A stretch of 38,734 bases of DNA from Thermotalea metallivorans (GCF_001562415.1 NZ_LOEE01000070.1:1-38734), one strand, 5' to 3'. Numbered from the stretch's first letter, positions 14,817 to 23,691 are shown. Notes: a model not told the origin generated them from the letters alone. Numbers and translations are program-made.

Positions 14817-16223
14817 ATGTTGAACAAATTTCTAAAAACCGTAGAAAGACACAGGATGCTTGAGAAAGGAGAAGGTGTTGTTGTTGGCGTGTCGGGAGGA
14901 CCGGATTCTATTTGTCTGCTGCATTTGCTGTGGAGAATAAAGGATATGTATGATCTAAAGCTTTACGCTGTGCATTTAAATCACCGCTTTCGAGGGGAAG
15001 AGGCCGATGCCGATGCAGCCTATGTAAAAGAATTTTGTGACAAACTGGATATCCCTTCTTTTATTTTTTCTGAAGATATTGCCCGCTATAGCAGGGAAAA
15101 GGGCATAAGCTTTGAAGAGGCCGGACGAGAAAGACGATATCAATTGTTTTATCAAGTGATGGCGCAGCAGAGGGCTGGCAAAATTGCTGTGGCTCAAAAC
15201 ATGGATGATCAGGCAGAAACAGTTCTCATGCGGTTTATGCGAGGTTCCGGCATGGAAGGGCTTGGGGCAATTTCTTATGTGAGAAATCATACCATCATCA
15301 GACCCTTGCTGGATATCAGCAGAAGAGAAATTGAAGATTATTGTGAAGCATTTCAATTGAAGCCGAGAATAGACAAAACCAATTTAGAAACCATTTACAC
15401 AAGAAACCGCATTCGGTTGGAGTTGATTCCCTATATACAGAAGTATTTCAATCCCAGAATTAAAGAAACCCTTTGGAGAACAGCAAATCTTTTCAGGGAG
15501 GATAGGGAATGGATTGAGTTGTTGGTTCAAAAAAGTTTTGAAGAAGCAGCCAGAAAAGAAAACGATGCCGTAAGGCTGGATTGCCAAGCCATCAGAAAAA
15601 TGCATCCTGCCATGGGCAAACGGGTCTTGCGGAGGGCTGTGCAGGAGGTTTGCGGCAACTTGGCCGATACGGAGTATGTACATATAGAACATATTTTGGA
15701 ATTGATGCAGAAGGGAAATGTGGGGGCGAGTATTGACTTGCCCAAAGGAATGATAGCGGAATTAGGTTACGGGGTATTGAAGATCATGAAGGGAAGGGTA
15801 ATAGGCCCGGTAGAGTTTATATATCCTTTGGGCATCGGAGAAAGTTTGTATCTGCCGGAATTGAATGCCACTGTAACGTCAAAAATAATATCATTGGATC
15901 AATGGAATCCTCAGGACAAACATCCTTATAAAAGGTATTTTGATTTGGAGAAGATAGAACAGGGTATGATTATTAGGAATAGAAGAGCCGGCGACCGCTT
16001 TGTACCCTATGGGATGCAGGGAAGGAAAAAGCTGAAGGATTATTTTATTGATGAAAAGGTCCCTAGGGAGATGAGAGATCGGATTCCCCTTGTTTGTGAC
16101 GGCCATGAAATTATGTGGGTTGTTGGTTATAGAACCAGTGAGAGATATAAAATTGGTCCTCAAACCAAAAAAGTATTGGTTTTGGAATGGAAATTTCAGT
16201 ATCAACCGGAAGAGATGCCATAA
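14817..16223 (+). CDS. tilS: tRNA(Ile)-lysidine synthetase
   Basis: TilS uses ATP to attach lysine to C34 of tRNA-Ile2(CAU), changing it from Met to Ile identity. The 468-residue protein has the PP-loop VVVGVSGGPDSICLLHLL (Ser26 onward). It continues with YAVHLNHRFRGEEADADA, AVAQNMDDQAETVLMRFMRGSGMEGLGA and RIDKTNLETIYTRNRIRLELIP in the catalytic domain (~1-220). The substrate-binding C-terminal domain includes GDRFVPYGMQGRKKLKDYFIDEKVPREMRD. Length fits Bacillus TilS. The gene normally next, hprT, is absent; ftsH follows after only ~105 bp. No fusion to a phosphoribosyltransferase is present. Confidence 0.97.
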   Translation: MLNKFLKTVERHRMLEKGEGVVVGVSGGPDSICLLHLLWRIKDMYDLKLYAVHLNHRFRGEEADADAAYVKEFCDKLDIPSFIFSEDIARYSREKGISFEEAGRERRYQLFYQVMAQQRAGKIAVAQNMDDQAETVLMRFMRGSGMEGLGAISYVRNHTIIRPLLDISRREIEDYCEAFQLKPRIDKTNLETIYTRNRIRLELIPYIQKYFNPRIKETLWRTANLFREDREWIELLVQKSFEEAARKENDAVRLDCQAIRKMHPAMGKRVLRRAVQEVCGNLADTEYVHIEHILELMQKGNVGASIDLPKGMIAELGYGVLKIMKGRVIGPVEFIYPLGIGESLYLPELNATVTSKIISLDQWNPQDKHPYKRYFDLEKIEQGMIIRNRRAGDRFVPYGMQGRKKLKDYFIDEKVPREMRDRIPLVCDGHEIMWVVGYRTSERYKIGPQTKKVLVLEWKFQYQPEEMP

Positions 16224-16249
16224 ATATCATATACCGGAGATGCAATTTA

Positions 16250-16278
16250 TTGTTTTCATATAAAAAATATGGTAGAAT
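16250..16278 (+). promoter_or_regulatory. Probable sigma-A promoter of ftsH
   Basis: TTGTTT (16250-16255), a 17-bp spacer and TAGAAT (16273-16278) lie about 50 bp before the ftsH start. Confidence 0.55.
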
Positions 16279-16328
16279 AGAGAGACGCGGTAATTGTGTC
16301 AGCGATTGTACTGAAAGGAGGGCTTTTG

Positions 16329-18164
16329 TTGAAGAAGTTTTTTAGGGGAGCCAGTTTCTATATACTCATATTCATTATCATTGTTGCCATCGTGCATTTT
16401 TATGGAAATCCAGCACCGGACAAGATACAGCTGAGTTTTTCCGAATTTGTCATTCAATTGCAAAAGCAAAATGTTGAAGAAATGAGTATTGTGGAGAATA
16501 CGGTTGTAGGTAAGCTCAAATCCCAGGAGCAAACCTTTGAAACATATATTCCACCCATTGTTATGTCACAAGCTTTATTGGATAAGTATATTCTTCCTCA
16601 AATTGAAAGTGGCGTATTGAAGAAGGTAGTAGGACAGCCGCCGGCGAAGACGCCTTGGTTCTTGGATATCCTGCCTTCAGTATTTATGATCCTCATCTTT
16701 GTGGTATTATGGTTTGTGTTCATGCAGCAGTCCCAAGGGGGCGGCAGCAGGGTGATGTCCTTCGGAAAGAGCAGGGCGAAACTGCATAAGGAGGATGAAC
16801 GAAAAAAAGTAACGTTTAACGATGTGGCAGGGCTTGATGAGGAAAAGGAAGAATTACAGGAAATTGTAGATTTCTTAAAAAATCCTAGAAAATATATTGA
16901 ATTGGGGGCAAGGATCCCGAAGGGAATCTTAATGGTTGGCCCTCCCGGTACAGGAAAAACTTATCTTTCACGGGCTGTGGCCGGAGAAGCGGGAGTTCCC
17001 TTCTTTAGCATCAGTGGCTCTGATTTTGTGGAAATGTTTGTTGGGGTAGGTGCATCTCGGGTCCGTGACCTTTTTGAGCAAGCAAAGAAAAATTCTCCTT
17101 GCATTGTATTCATTGACGAGATTGATGCTGTAGGACGCAAACGGGGAGCAGGGTTAGGCGGAGGTCATGACGAAAGAGAGCAGACGTTAAACCAGCTCCT
17201 TGTTGAAATGGATGGCTTTGGTGTTAATGAAGGAATTATCATCATTGCTGCCACCAACCGGCCGGATATTTTAGACCCTGCATTGCTGCGTCCCGGCAGA
17301 TTTGACCGCCAGGTGGTGGTAGGCGTGCCTGATGTGAAGGGCAGAGAAGAAATATTAAAAGTTCATTCCAAAAATAAACCGTTGGCGGAAGATGTGGATT
17401 TAAAAATTCTTGCCAGAAGAACCCCGGGCTTTACGCCGGCAGATATAGAGAATTTGATGAATGAGGCAGCCCTATTGACAGCCAGAAAAAATAGAAAGAA
17501 AATTGATATGGCAACGATTGAAGAAGCCATTACGAAGGTAATTGCAGGTCCGGAAAAAAGAAGCAGAGTCATCAGCGAGAAGGAAAGAAAACTAACGGCC
17601 TATCATGAAGCAGGCCATGCTGTGGTTGCCAAGATGCTTCCCAATACGGATCCCGTTCACCAGGTAACGATTATTCCAAGGGGAAGGGCTGGTGGATTTA
17701 CTATGATTCTGCCGAAAGAAGATAAATATTATGCGACGAAGACAGAAATGCAGGAGCAGATCATTCACCTTCTAGGTGGCAGAGTTGCTGAAAAGTTAGT
17801 GCTGGATGATATCAGCACAGGAGCAAGCAATGACTTGGAAAGAGCAACCAATATTGCAAGGGCTATGGTAACCAAATATGGTATGAGTGATAACTTAGGG
17901 CCGGTAAATTACAGTTCTGAGGATGAGGTTTTCCTAGGCAGGGATTTTTCCACAAGGAGAAATTATTCTGAAGAAGTTGCTTCAGAAATTGACAAGGAAG
18001 TAAGAAGCATTATTGATCATGCTTATGTGACCTGTGAAAAGATTTTAAAGGATAACATCGATAAGCTTCATTTGGTAGCCAATAAATTGTTAGAAGTTGA
18101 AACATTAAATGCAGAAGAATTTGAAAGATTGTTTGCAGGCGAAGAAGACAACAAAGAAGAGTAA
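16329..18164 (+). CDS. ftsH: ATP-dependent zinc metalloprotease FtsH
   Basis: FtsH is a membrane-anchored AAA+ protease that degrades misfolded membrane proteins and selected regulators. The 611-residue protein has an N-terminal membrane segment (~8-25), an extracytoplasmic domain, and a second segment (~110-130, [18 protein letters not shown]). The AAA module has Walker A GPPGTGKT (~204), Walker [16 protein letters not shown] (~259) and the second region of homology [21 protein letters not shown]. The peptidase carries the zinc motif HEAGH (~426). The C-terminus is acidic ([10 protein letters not shown]). TTG 16329 is chosen because GGAGGG (16317-16322) sits 6 nt upstream and family members begin M-K-K-F/Y; the upstream GTG 16296 lacks such a site. 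Confidence 0.97.
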   Translation: MKKFFRGASFYILIFIIIVAIVHFYGNPAPDKIQLSFSEFVIQLQKQNVEEMSIVENTVVGKLKSQEQTFETYIPPIVMSQALLDKYILPQIESGVLKKVVGQPPAKTPWFLDILPSVFMILIFVVLWFVFMQQSQGGGSRVMSFGKSRAKLHKEDERKKVTFNDVAGLDEEKEELQEIVDFLKNPRKYIELGARIPKGILMVGPPGTGKTYLSRAVAGEAGVPFFSISGSDFVEMFVGVGASRVRDLFEQAKKNSPCIVFIDEIDAVGRKRGAGLGGGHDEREQTLNQLLVEMDGFGVNEGIIIIAATNRPDILDPALLRPGRFDRQVVVGVPDVKGREEILKVHSKNKPLAEDVDLKILARRTPGFTPADIENLMNEAALLTARKNRKKIDMATIEEAITKVIAGPEKRSRVISEKERKLTAYHEAGHAVVAKMLPNTDPVHQVTIIPRGRAGGFTMILPKEDKYYATKTEMQEQIIHLLGGRVAEKLVLDDISTGASNDLERATNIARAMVTKYGMSDNLGPVNYSSEDEVFLGRDFSTRRNYSEEVASEIDKEVRSIIDHAYVTCEKILKDNIDKLHLVANKLLEVETLNAEEFERLFAGEEDNKEE

Positions 18165-18170
18165 GAAGAA

Positions 18171-18200
18171 AAACCCCTTTGTTTGCAGGCAAAGGGGTTT
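18171..18200. other. Perfect 11-bp hairpin after ftsH without a U-tract
   Basis: AAACCCCTTTG (18171-18181) pairs with CAAAGGGGTTT (18190-18200). No T-run follows on the + strand, so it is a weak or Rho-independent-like stop at best, or an mRNA-stabilising end. GTTTGCAGGC at 18181-18190 repeats the same ten bases of the ftsH coding end at 18131-18140. Confidence 0.7.
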
Positions 18201-18224
18201 CAGACCATGAAGGAGGGATAGACG

Positions 18225-18626
18225 ATGGATTTTCATTTAAAAGTGGGCATGAAAGCTGTGGTAGAGCATGTGGTGGGAGAAAAAGATACGGCTGCAAGCT
18301 TTGGAAGCGGAGGTGTGCTTGTATATGCAACACCTATGATGATCGGACTTATGGAAAATGCATCCTTGAAGGCCGTTGACCCCCATTTGCCGGAAGGGTA
18401 TGCGACGGTGGGCATCCATCTGGATGTAAAGCATATGGCGGCCACACCTGTGGGAATGAAGGTGAGAGCAGAGGCAGAACTAATCGAGATGGAGGGCAAA
18501 AAGCTGAAATTTAAAATTGAAGCCTATGATGAAAAGGATAAAATCGGAGAAGGATTCCATAGCCGTTATATTATCAATAAGGAAAAATTTATCCGGGCCA
18601 CGGAGGAGAAAGCAAATCAATCATAG
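18225..18626 (+). CDS. Hotdog-fold acyl-CoA thioesterase (fluoroacetyl-CoA thioesterase-like)
   Basis: This 133-residue single-domain protein resembles the FlK-type thioesterase family. Features are VGMKAVVEHVVGEKDTAASFGSGG, VYATPMMIGLMENAS (Thr and Glu in the active-site positions of FlK), YATVGIHLDVKHMAATPVGM (His expected in the catalytic set), and a closing GEGFHSRYIINKEKF strand. FlK itself hydrolyses fluoroacetyl-CoA; most chromosomal homologs have unknown acyl-CoA substrates. Its place at the head of a methylmalonyl/propionyl-CoA gene block suggests a short-chain acyl-CoA substrate, which is inference. It has its own terminator, so it need not be cotranscribed with the fumarase genes. 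Confidence 0.87.
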   Translation: MDFHLKVGMKAVVEHVVGEKDTAASFGSGGVLVYATPMMIGLMENASLKAVDPHLPEGYATVGIHLDVKHMAATPVGMKVRAEAELIEMEGKKLKFKIEAYDEKDKIGEGFHSRYIINKEKFIRATEEKANQS

Positions 18627-18635
18627 ATTTGCAGC

Positions 18636-18668
18636 GGTAAGTCCCAATGGACTTACCATTTTTACTTT
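18636..18668 (+). terminator. Terminator after the thioesterase gene
   Basis: GGTAAGTCC (18636-18644) pairs with GGACTTACC (18649-18657) around CAAT, followed by ATTTTTACTTTT. Confidence 0.85.
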
Positions 18669-18767
18669 TGGGAAAAAATGCATTAAAAATCACAGATGAC
18701 GAAAACAGGAATTCAGGGGATCGAAGAAGAAAGAAATATATAAGAAATAAAAAGGGAGGGAAAACGG

Positions 18768-19610
18768 GTGCGTAAGATGGATGTAAAGACAATCACAACG
18801 GCGGTGAGGGATTTGTGTATCAAAGCAAACATATATTTAGGAGAAGATGTAAAGAAGGCCTTTTTTAGGGCAAAGGAAGGGGAGGCATCTCCTATAGGCA
18901 GGGAGGTTCTTCAACAACTGATTCAAAATGCTGAAATTGCTGAAAAAGAAGAGATGCCTATTTGTCAAGATACGGGAATGACTGTGGTTTTTGTGGAATT
19001 GGGACAAGACGTAGCGTTGTATGGGGGAAATATCGCCGAGGCCATTCATGAAGGTGTAAGGCAAGGATATCGTGAAGGATACCTGCGGAAATCTGTTGTG
19101 GAGGATCCTCTTCTCCGCAAAAATACAGGGGATAACACCCCTGCTATCATATATTATGATATTGTGCCTGGAGATCAAATAAAAATTACTGTGGCCCCCA
19201 AAGGATTTGGCAGTGAGAATATGAGCAGGATTAAAATGTTAAAGCCTTCTGACGGTGTAAAGGGAGTAATCGATTTTGTGGTAGACACCGTATCGGAAGC
19301 AGGGTCCAATCCGTGTCCTCCTGTTGTGGTGGGGGTAGGAATCGGAGGGACTATGGAGAAGGCCGCTCTTATGGCAAAAAAGGCCCTCACGAGAAAAATT
19401 GGTTCTCAACATTCGGTGGGACATCTGAGAGAACTGGAGGAAACATTATTTAAAAAAATTAACGGCCTTGGAATCGGACCCCAGGGGTTAGGAGGAAGCA
19501 CGACGGCCTTGGCTGTCCATGTGGAAACTTTCCCTACCCATATTGCCGGCCTGCCTGTAGCGGTAAATATTAACTGCCACGCGGCAAGGCATGAAGAAAT
19601 TATACTGTAA
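18768..19610 (+). CDS. fumA: Fumarate hydratase, class I, alpha subunit
   Basis: This 280-residue protein matches the N-terminal (alpha) half of class I, [4Fe-4S]-dependent fumarases and L-tartrate dehydratases (TtdA-like). It carries MPICQDTGMTVVFVELGQDV with the first cluster cysteine. GFGSENMSRIKML, SNPCPPVVVGVGIGGTMEKA (second cysteine) and NCHAARHEE at the end (third) complete the set. It hydrates fumarate to malate reversibly together with the beta subunit, 19 bp downstream. The start is GTG 18768, with GGGAGGG at a spacing of 7; an in-frame ATG at 18777 is too far. L-tartrate dehydratase is the main alternative, but the malic enzyme next door favours fumarase. Confidence 0.93.
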   Translation: MRKMDVKTITTAVRDLCIKANIYLGEDVKKAFFRAKEGEASPIGREVLQQLIQNAEIAEKEEMPICQDTGMTVVFVELGQDVALYGGNIAEAIHEGVRQGYREGYLRKSVVEDPLLRKNTGDNTPAIIYYDIVPGDQIKITVAPKGFGSENMSRIKMLKPSDGVKGVIDFVVDTVSEAGSNPCPPVVVGVGIGGTMEKAALMAKKALTRKIGSQHSVGHLRELEETLFKKINGLGIGPQGLGGSTTALAVHVETFPTHIAGLPVAVNINCHAARHEEIIL

Positions 19611-19629
19611 GGAAAAGGAAGGTAGGAAA

Positions 19630-20181
19630 ATGGCGATGAAAAAAATACAAACGCCTTTGACAACGGAAAAAGTATTAGGATTAAAAGCCGGAGATACCGT
19701 ATATATTACGGGAACGATTTATGGAGCAAGGGATGCAGCTCATCAAAGAATGGTAGAAACTTTAAACAAGGAAGAAAAGCTTCCCTTTGATATAAAGGAT
19801 GCCATTCTTTATTATGTGGGGCCTACCCCAGCCAAACCAGGAAAACCAATTGGTTCTGCAGGACCCACCACCAGCGGTCGTATGGATGATCTGACGGTGC
19901 CTTTACTGGAACAAGGACTGAAAGGCATGATCGGAAAAGGTTTAAGAAACAAGATGGTGATCGAGGAAATGAAAAAGCATAAAGCCGTGTACTTTGCAGC
20001 CATAGGAGGTGCCGGTGCTTTGATTGCCAGCACAATTCGGAAGGCGGAGGTAATTGCCTATGAGGACTTAGGTCCAGAGGCTGTTCAAAGATTGGAAGTA
20101 GTGGATTTTCCTGCTGTGGTTGTAATTGACTCAGAAGGAAATAATCTCTATGAGACAGAAAGACGAAAATACCAGCGGTAA
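19630..20181 (+). CDS. fumB: Fumarate hydratase, class I, beta subunit
   Basis: The 183-residue partner (C-terminal half) of class I fumarase has the typical core: PLTTEKVLGLKAGDTVYITGTIYGARDAAH, the glycine-rich YYVGPTPAKPGKPIGSAGPTTSGRMD substrate region, GLRNKMVIEEMKKHKAVYFAAIGGAGAL and a C-terminal VDFPAVVVIDSEGN. It forms the active site jointly with alpha. ATG 19630 lies behind AGGAAGGTAGG and gives the usual length; an open frame extends upstream to 19591 inside fumA but lacks a ribosome site. The gene ends 14 bp before the malic enzyme gene, so the three are almost certainly one operon. Confidence 0.94.
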   Translation: MAMKKIQTPLTTEKVLGLKAGDTVYITGTIYGARDAAHQRMVETLNKEEKLPFDIKDAILYYVGPTPAKPGKPIGSAGPTTSGRMDDLTVPLLEQGLKGMIGKGLRNKMVIEEMKKHKAVYFAAIGGAGALIASTIRKAEVIAYEDLGPEAVQRLEVVDFPAVVVIDSEGNNLYETERRKYQR

Positions 20182-20195
20182 GGGAGGAAGAAAGT

Positions 20196-21371
20196 ATGAC
20201 GGATTACAACGAATTGGCTTTGAAGCTGCATAAAGAAAATAGAGGGAAAATAACGATACACAGCAAGGTCCCGGTGGAAAATAGGGAGGATTTATCTACA
20301 GCATATACTCCCGGTGTTGCAGAACCATGCAGAGCAATTCATAAAAGCAAGGAAGCGGTATATGAATATACTTCCAAATGGAATATGGTTGCTGTAGTAA
20401 GTGACGGTACCGCTGTGCTTGGATTAGGAGATATTGGGCCCTATGCTGCTATTCCTGTCATGGAAGGAAAGGCTGTGTTGTTTAAAACCTATGCCGGCGT
20501 AGACGCATTTCCCATCTGTCTGAATACAAAGGATACAGAAGAGATTATTCGAACGGTAAAGTTATTGGAGCCGGTTTTTGGAGGAATTAATTTAGAGGAC
20601 ATTTCAGCCCCTAGGTGCTTTGAGATTGAGGAAAGATTAAAAAAGGAATTGGAGATCCCTGTATTTCATGATGATCAGCATGGTACGGCCATAGTGGTTT
20701 TAGCAGGGCTTATCAATGCCCTAAAATTGGCAAAGAAAAGACTGGAGGATGTTGAAATCGTCGTCAATGGAGCGGGTTCGGCAGGGATTGCCATTACCAA
20801 ATTATTGCTCAAGGTTGGGGTAAAAGATGTGGTGCTTTGCGATAGACATGGGGCCATTTACCGGGGGGCAAGGGATCTTAATCCAGTGCAGGAAGAAATG
20901 GCTCAGCTTACCAATAAGAAGAATATTCGGGGAAACTTGGGGGAAGTAATTAAACAGAAGGATGTATTCATCGGCGTATCGGTACCCAAGGTTGTCACAA
21001 AGGAAATGATTGAAACCATGACAGAAAAATCCATTGTATTTGCTATGGCTAATCCAGTACCTGAGATTATGCCGGAGGAAGCCAAGGCAGGAGGAGCCTT
21101 CATCGTCGGCACGGGCAGGTCGGATTATCCCAATCAAATTAACAATGTACTGGCCTTTCCCGGCATTTTTAGAGGAGCATTGGATGCAAGGGCAAAGGAG
21201 ATTACCGATGATATGAAAATCGAAGCTGCCTATGCCATTGCCAATGTTTTAAAAGAAGAAGCATTGCATCCGGAGCAAATCATTCCAAGTCCCTTTGACA
21301 AGAACGTGGCGCCTGCAGTAGCCGAGGCTGTAAAAAGAATAGCCAGAGAAAAAGGAATAGCAAGGGTTTAA
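20196..21371 (+). CDS. NAD(P)-dependent malic enzyme
   Basis: Malic enzyme decarboxylates malate to pyruvate with NAD(P)+ reduction, or runs in reverse. The 391-residue product is the short bacterial type. Catalytic-domain motifs are STAYTPGVAEPCRAI, YTSKWNMVAVVSDGTAVLGLGDIGP, GKAVLFKTYAGVDAFPI, LEDISAPRCFEIE (metal ligands) and PVFHDDQHGTAIVVLAGL. A Rossmann domain follows with VVNGAGSAGIAI and ANPVPEIMPEEAKA, then NQINNVLAFPGIFRGALD. The cofactor cannot be told reliably. It is the third gene of the fumarase operon, linking fumarate and malate to pyruvate. A poly-A stretch follows the stop, but no terminator hairpin is visible. Confidence 0.95.
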   Translation: MTDYNELALKLHKENRGKITIHSKVPVENREDLSTAYTPGVAEPCRAIHKSKEAVYEYTSKWNMVAVVSDGTAVLGLGDIGPYAAIPVMEGKAVLFKTYAGVDAFPICLNTKDTEEIIRTVKLLEPVFGGINLEDISAPRCFEIEERLKKELEIPVFHDDQHGTAIVVLAGLINALKLAKKRLEDVEIVVNGAGSAGIAITKLLLKVGVKDVVLCDRHGAIYRGARDLNPVQEEMAQLTNKKNIRGNLGEVIKQKDVFIGVSVPKVVTKEMIETMTEKSIVFAMANPVPEIMPEEAKAGGAFIVGTGRSDYPNQINNVLAFPGIFRGALDARAKEITDDMKIEAAYAIANVLKEEALHPEQIIPSPFDKNVAPAVAEAVKRIAREKGIARV

Positions 21372-21602
21372 AAAATTTCAAAAAAAAAAATAATTATACT
21401 TCACAATCAAGCCATAACATGATAAACTTTTGTTAAAGAAATGACAGCAGGAGGCACGAAAATCACGCAGACATATGTTCTTACACAGTCCACGGAAGGG
21501 GCTAAGAAAAGCTAAATTCTCTATCGTCTAAAAAATTTAACACAGAGCCCAGGAATTTGCAGAAAGGTGAAGAACTTTTAATTAATATGAAGAGGTGGTA
21601 GG

Positions 21603-21941
21603 GTGCCAACAAGAAAAATATTTATCAGCGGTTATGCGAAATTGCCAAAGGGAATCACGGCAACAGAACTTTATAGCGTGATTGCCGTTGGGCTTTTGGT
21701 GAATGCACATACCGGAGAAATATTGGATGCCGATTGCACCCTAGTGACATCTGTTGCTAAAAATTTTTTTAAAAATAGTGTAATCGGGGAAAACCTTAAC
21801 AATATTGATGCCATCGAGAGAATATTTACGGAAAACTATTACGGATCTGCCAGAAAAGCCATTATATCGGCTTTAAGGACTTGTGCAGAAAAATATAAGC
21901 AAGTAATTGTAGAAGGGAAAATAGAAGAGGAACATGAATAG
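21603..21941 (+). CDS. DUF3870-type small protein of unknown function
   Basis: This 112-residue soluble protein has no signal or membrane segment. It reads FISGYAKLPKGITATELYSVIAVGLLVNAHTGEILDADCTLVTSVAKNFF, then a helical half with GENLNNIDAIERIFTENYYGSARKAIISALRTCAEKY. I associate this pattern with the DUF3870 family, small proteins common in Clostridia with no known activity. The start is GTG 21603 behind AGGTGGTAGG. The 230 bp upstream show no clear gene or promoter. Strong hairpins follow. Its location between malic enzyme and the CoA-transferase suggests a role in acyl-CoA or organic-acid metabolism, which is inference. Confidence 0.75.
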   Translation: MPTRKIFISGYAKLPKGITATELYSVIAVGLLVNAHTGEILDADCTLVTSVAKNFFKNSVIGENLNNIDAIERIFTENYYGSARKAIISALRTCAEKYKQVIVEGKIEEEHE

Positions 21942-21997
21942 AAATAGATTGCAGCATAAATGATTGTATTGGAAAATTTTCAATATAGGAAGCCCTA

Positions 21998-22043
21998 TTA
22001 TCTGTGTTGATAAAATACCCTTTTATCAAATAAGAGCAGATAA
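21998..22043 (+). promoter_or_regulatory. Two-part hairpin ahead of the CoA-transferase gene
   Basis: An inner 9-bp stem TTGATAAAA (22007-22015) pairs with TTTTATCAA (22021-22029). It is enclosed by TTATCTG (21998-22004) with CAGATAA (22037-22043), all perfect. It immediately precedes a strong terminator hairpin. It could be part of a leader that controls the downstream gene, or simply the structured 3' end of the DUF3870 transcript. No known riboswitch core was recognised. Confidence 0.55.
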
Positions 22044-22047
22044 GATC

Positions 22048-22110
22048 AGGCTAGGTATACCATGAGGAAACCCTGAGATTTCATGGTATGTCTAGCCTTT
22101 TATATTTTTC
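22048..22110 (+). terminator. Strong terminator or attenuator before the CoA-transferase
   Basis: An 18-bp stem (22048-22065 with 22081-22098; two adjacent G-U pairs) is followed by TTTATATTTTTC. It ends about 80 bp before the CoA-transferase start. Confidence 0.8.
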
Positions 22111-22191
22111 AGAACAGTTTTTTAGATACCTCTAAGGGATGCATGAATTTTTTATTATTTTTATTAATTTATTAAAGGAGGATTTTGCGGG

Positions 22192-23691
22192 ATGTTAGAG
22201 AACAGAATTAGACGTGAGGATCTCAAAGGAAAAGTTATGTCGGCTGAAGAAGCAGCGATGCTCATTAAGGATGGCATGACTGTTGCTGCCAGCGGTTTTA
22301 CTCCTTCCGGCTATCCCAAAGCCGTACCTCTGGCCTTGGCAAAAAGAGCAGAGCATGGGGAGAAGGTAGGAATTACGCTGTTGACAGGAGCTTCTGTGGG
22401 TGATGAGTTGGATGGGGCATTGTCCAGAACAGGAGTACTCAAGAGAAGATTTCCGTACCAGACCCACAACGACACAAGAAACGGCATCAATGACGGCAGC
22501 ATCCTATATCAAGACATGCATTTAAGCCACCTGCCCCAGTATATGAGCTACGGTTTCTTTGGAAAGATTGATGTGGCCATTGTAGAAGCATTGGCCATTA
22601 CAGAAGAAGGAGGCATTGTTCCTACCACCTCCGTGGGTATTTCTCCGACGGCGGTAAAATTGGCCGAAAAGGTTATTGTTGAGATTAATACAAGCCAGCC
22701 CATGGCCTTAGAAGGGGTTCATGATATTTATATACCTGAAAATCCCCCCTTCAGGAAACCGATTCCCATCGAACATTCGGGAGATAGAATCGGTACAACC
22801 TATATACCTTGTGATCCTTCCAAAATTGCAGCAATTGTTGTCACAGATATCACAGACAAAGTACGCCCCTTGGGACCTATTGACGAGGATTCAAGGGCAA
22901 TTTCAGGCCACATTATCGAATTTTTAGAGCATGAGGTGAAGATGGGTAGGCTCCCTAAGAACCTGCTGCCGTTGCAATCAGGGGTAGGCTCCGTGGCAAA
23001 CGCAGTTTTGGGCGGATTGGTGGACGGACCTTTTACAGACATGACCTGCTATACAGAGGTGATACAGGATTCTATGCTGGATCTTATTGATGCAGGAAAG
23101 GTTACCGTAGCGTCCGGTACTTCCATTACACCATCGGAGGAAGGCCTAATTAGGCTTCATAAGAATATCGAAAAATATGCAAAACATATTATTCTAAGAC
23201 CTCAAGAAATCAGCAACAATCCGGAGGTTGCCCGAAGATTGGGTGTAATCTCCATGAATACGGCCATTGAAGTAGATATCTATGGCCACGTGAACTCAAC
23301 CAATATTATGGGCTCCCGTATGATGAACGGCATAGGAGGCTCTGGTGATTATACGAGAAACGCCTATATCTCCTTCTATACTACGGTTTCGACGGCAAAG
23401 AACGGAGATATTTCATCCATTGTTCCTATGGTATCCCATGTGGACCATACAGAACATGATGTGATGGTGGTGGTAACAGAGCAAGGATTGGCTGATTTAC
23501 GGGGAACATCTCCCACAGAGAGGGCCAAACGCATTATCGAAAAGTGTGCCCATCCTGATTACAAGCCTATGCTTCAGGATTACTTTGAAAGAGCATTGAA
23601 AGGGAAAATAAAGCATGAGCCCCATTTGATCGGGGAGGCCTTATCTTGGCATCAGAGATTTCTTGAAACGGGATCTATGAAAATAAAATAA
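22192..23691 (+). CDS. Acetyl-CoA hydrolase/transferase family succinate-type CoA-transferase
   Basis: The 499-residue class I CoA-transferase belongs to the Cat1/AarC/ScpC family. It has AEEAAMLIKDGMTVAASGFTPSGYPKAVPLAL, FFGKIDVAIVEALAITEEGGIVPTTSVG, and the catalytic glutamate in CYTEVIQDSMLDL (Glu289 by my count). Later come GGSGDYTRNAYISFYTTVST and VVVTEQGLADLRGTSPTERA. Family members move CoA between succinyl-CoA and acetate or propionate. Beside methylmalonyl-CoA mutase and decarboxylase genes, propionyl-CoA:succinate or succinyl-CoA:acetate CoA-transferase is most likely; the acceptor cannot be read from sequence. AAAGGAGG precedes ATG 22192. A structured leader lies upstream and 237 bp without a gene follow. 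Confidence 0.92.
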   Translation: MLENRIRREDLKGKVMSAEEAAMLIKDGMTVAASGFTPSGYPKAVPLALAKRAEHGEKVGITLLTGASVGDELDGALSRTGVLKRRFPYQTHNDTRNGINDGSILYQDMHLSHLPQYMSYGFFGKIDVAIVEALAITEEGGIVPTTSVGISPTAVKLAEKVIVEINTSQPMALEGVHDIYIPENPPFRKPIPIEHSGDRIGTTYIPCDPSKIAAIVVTDITDKVRPLGPIDEDSRAISGHIIEFLEHEVKMGRLPKNLLPLQSGVGSVANAVLGGLVDGPFTDMTCYTEVIQDSMLDLIDAGKVTVASGTSITPSEEGLIRLHKNIEKYAKHIILRPQEISNNPEVARRLGVISMNTAIEVDIYGHVNSTNIMGSRMMNGIGGSGDYTRNAYISFYTTVSTAKNGDISSIVPMVSHVDHTEHDVMVVVTEQGLADLRGTSPTERAKRIIEKCAHPDYKPMLQDYFERALKGKIKHEPHLIGEALSWHQRFLETGSMKIK

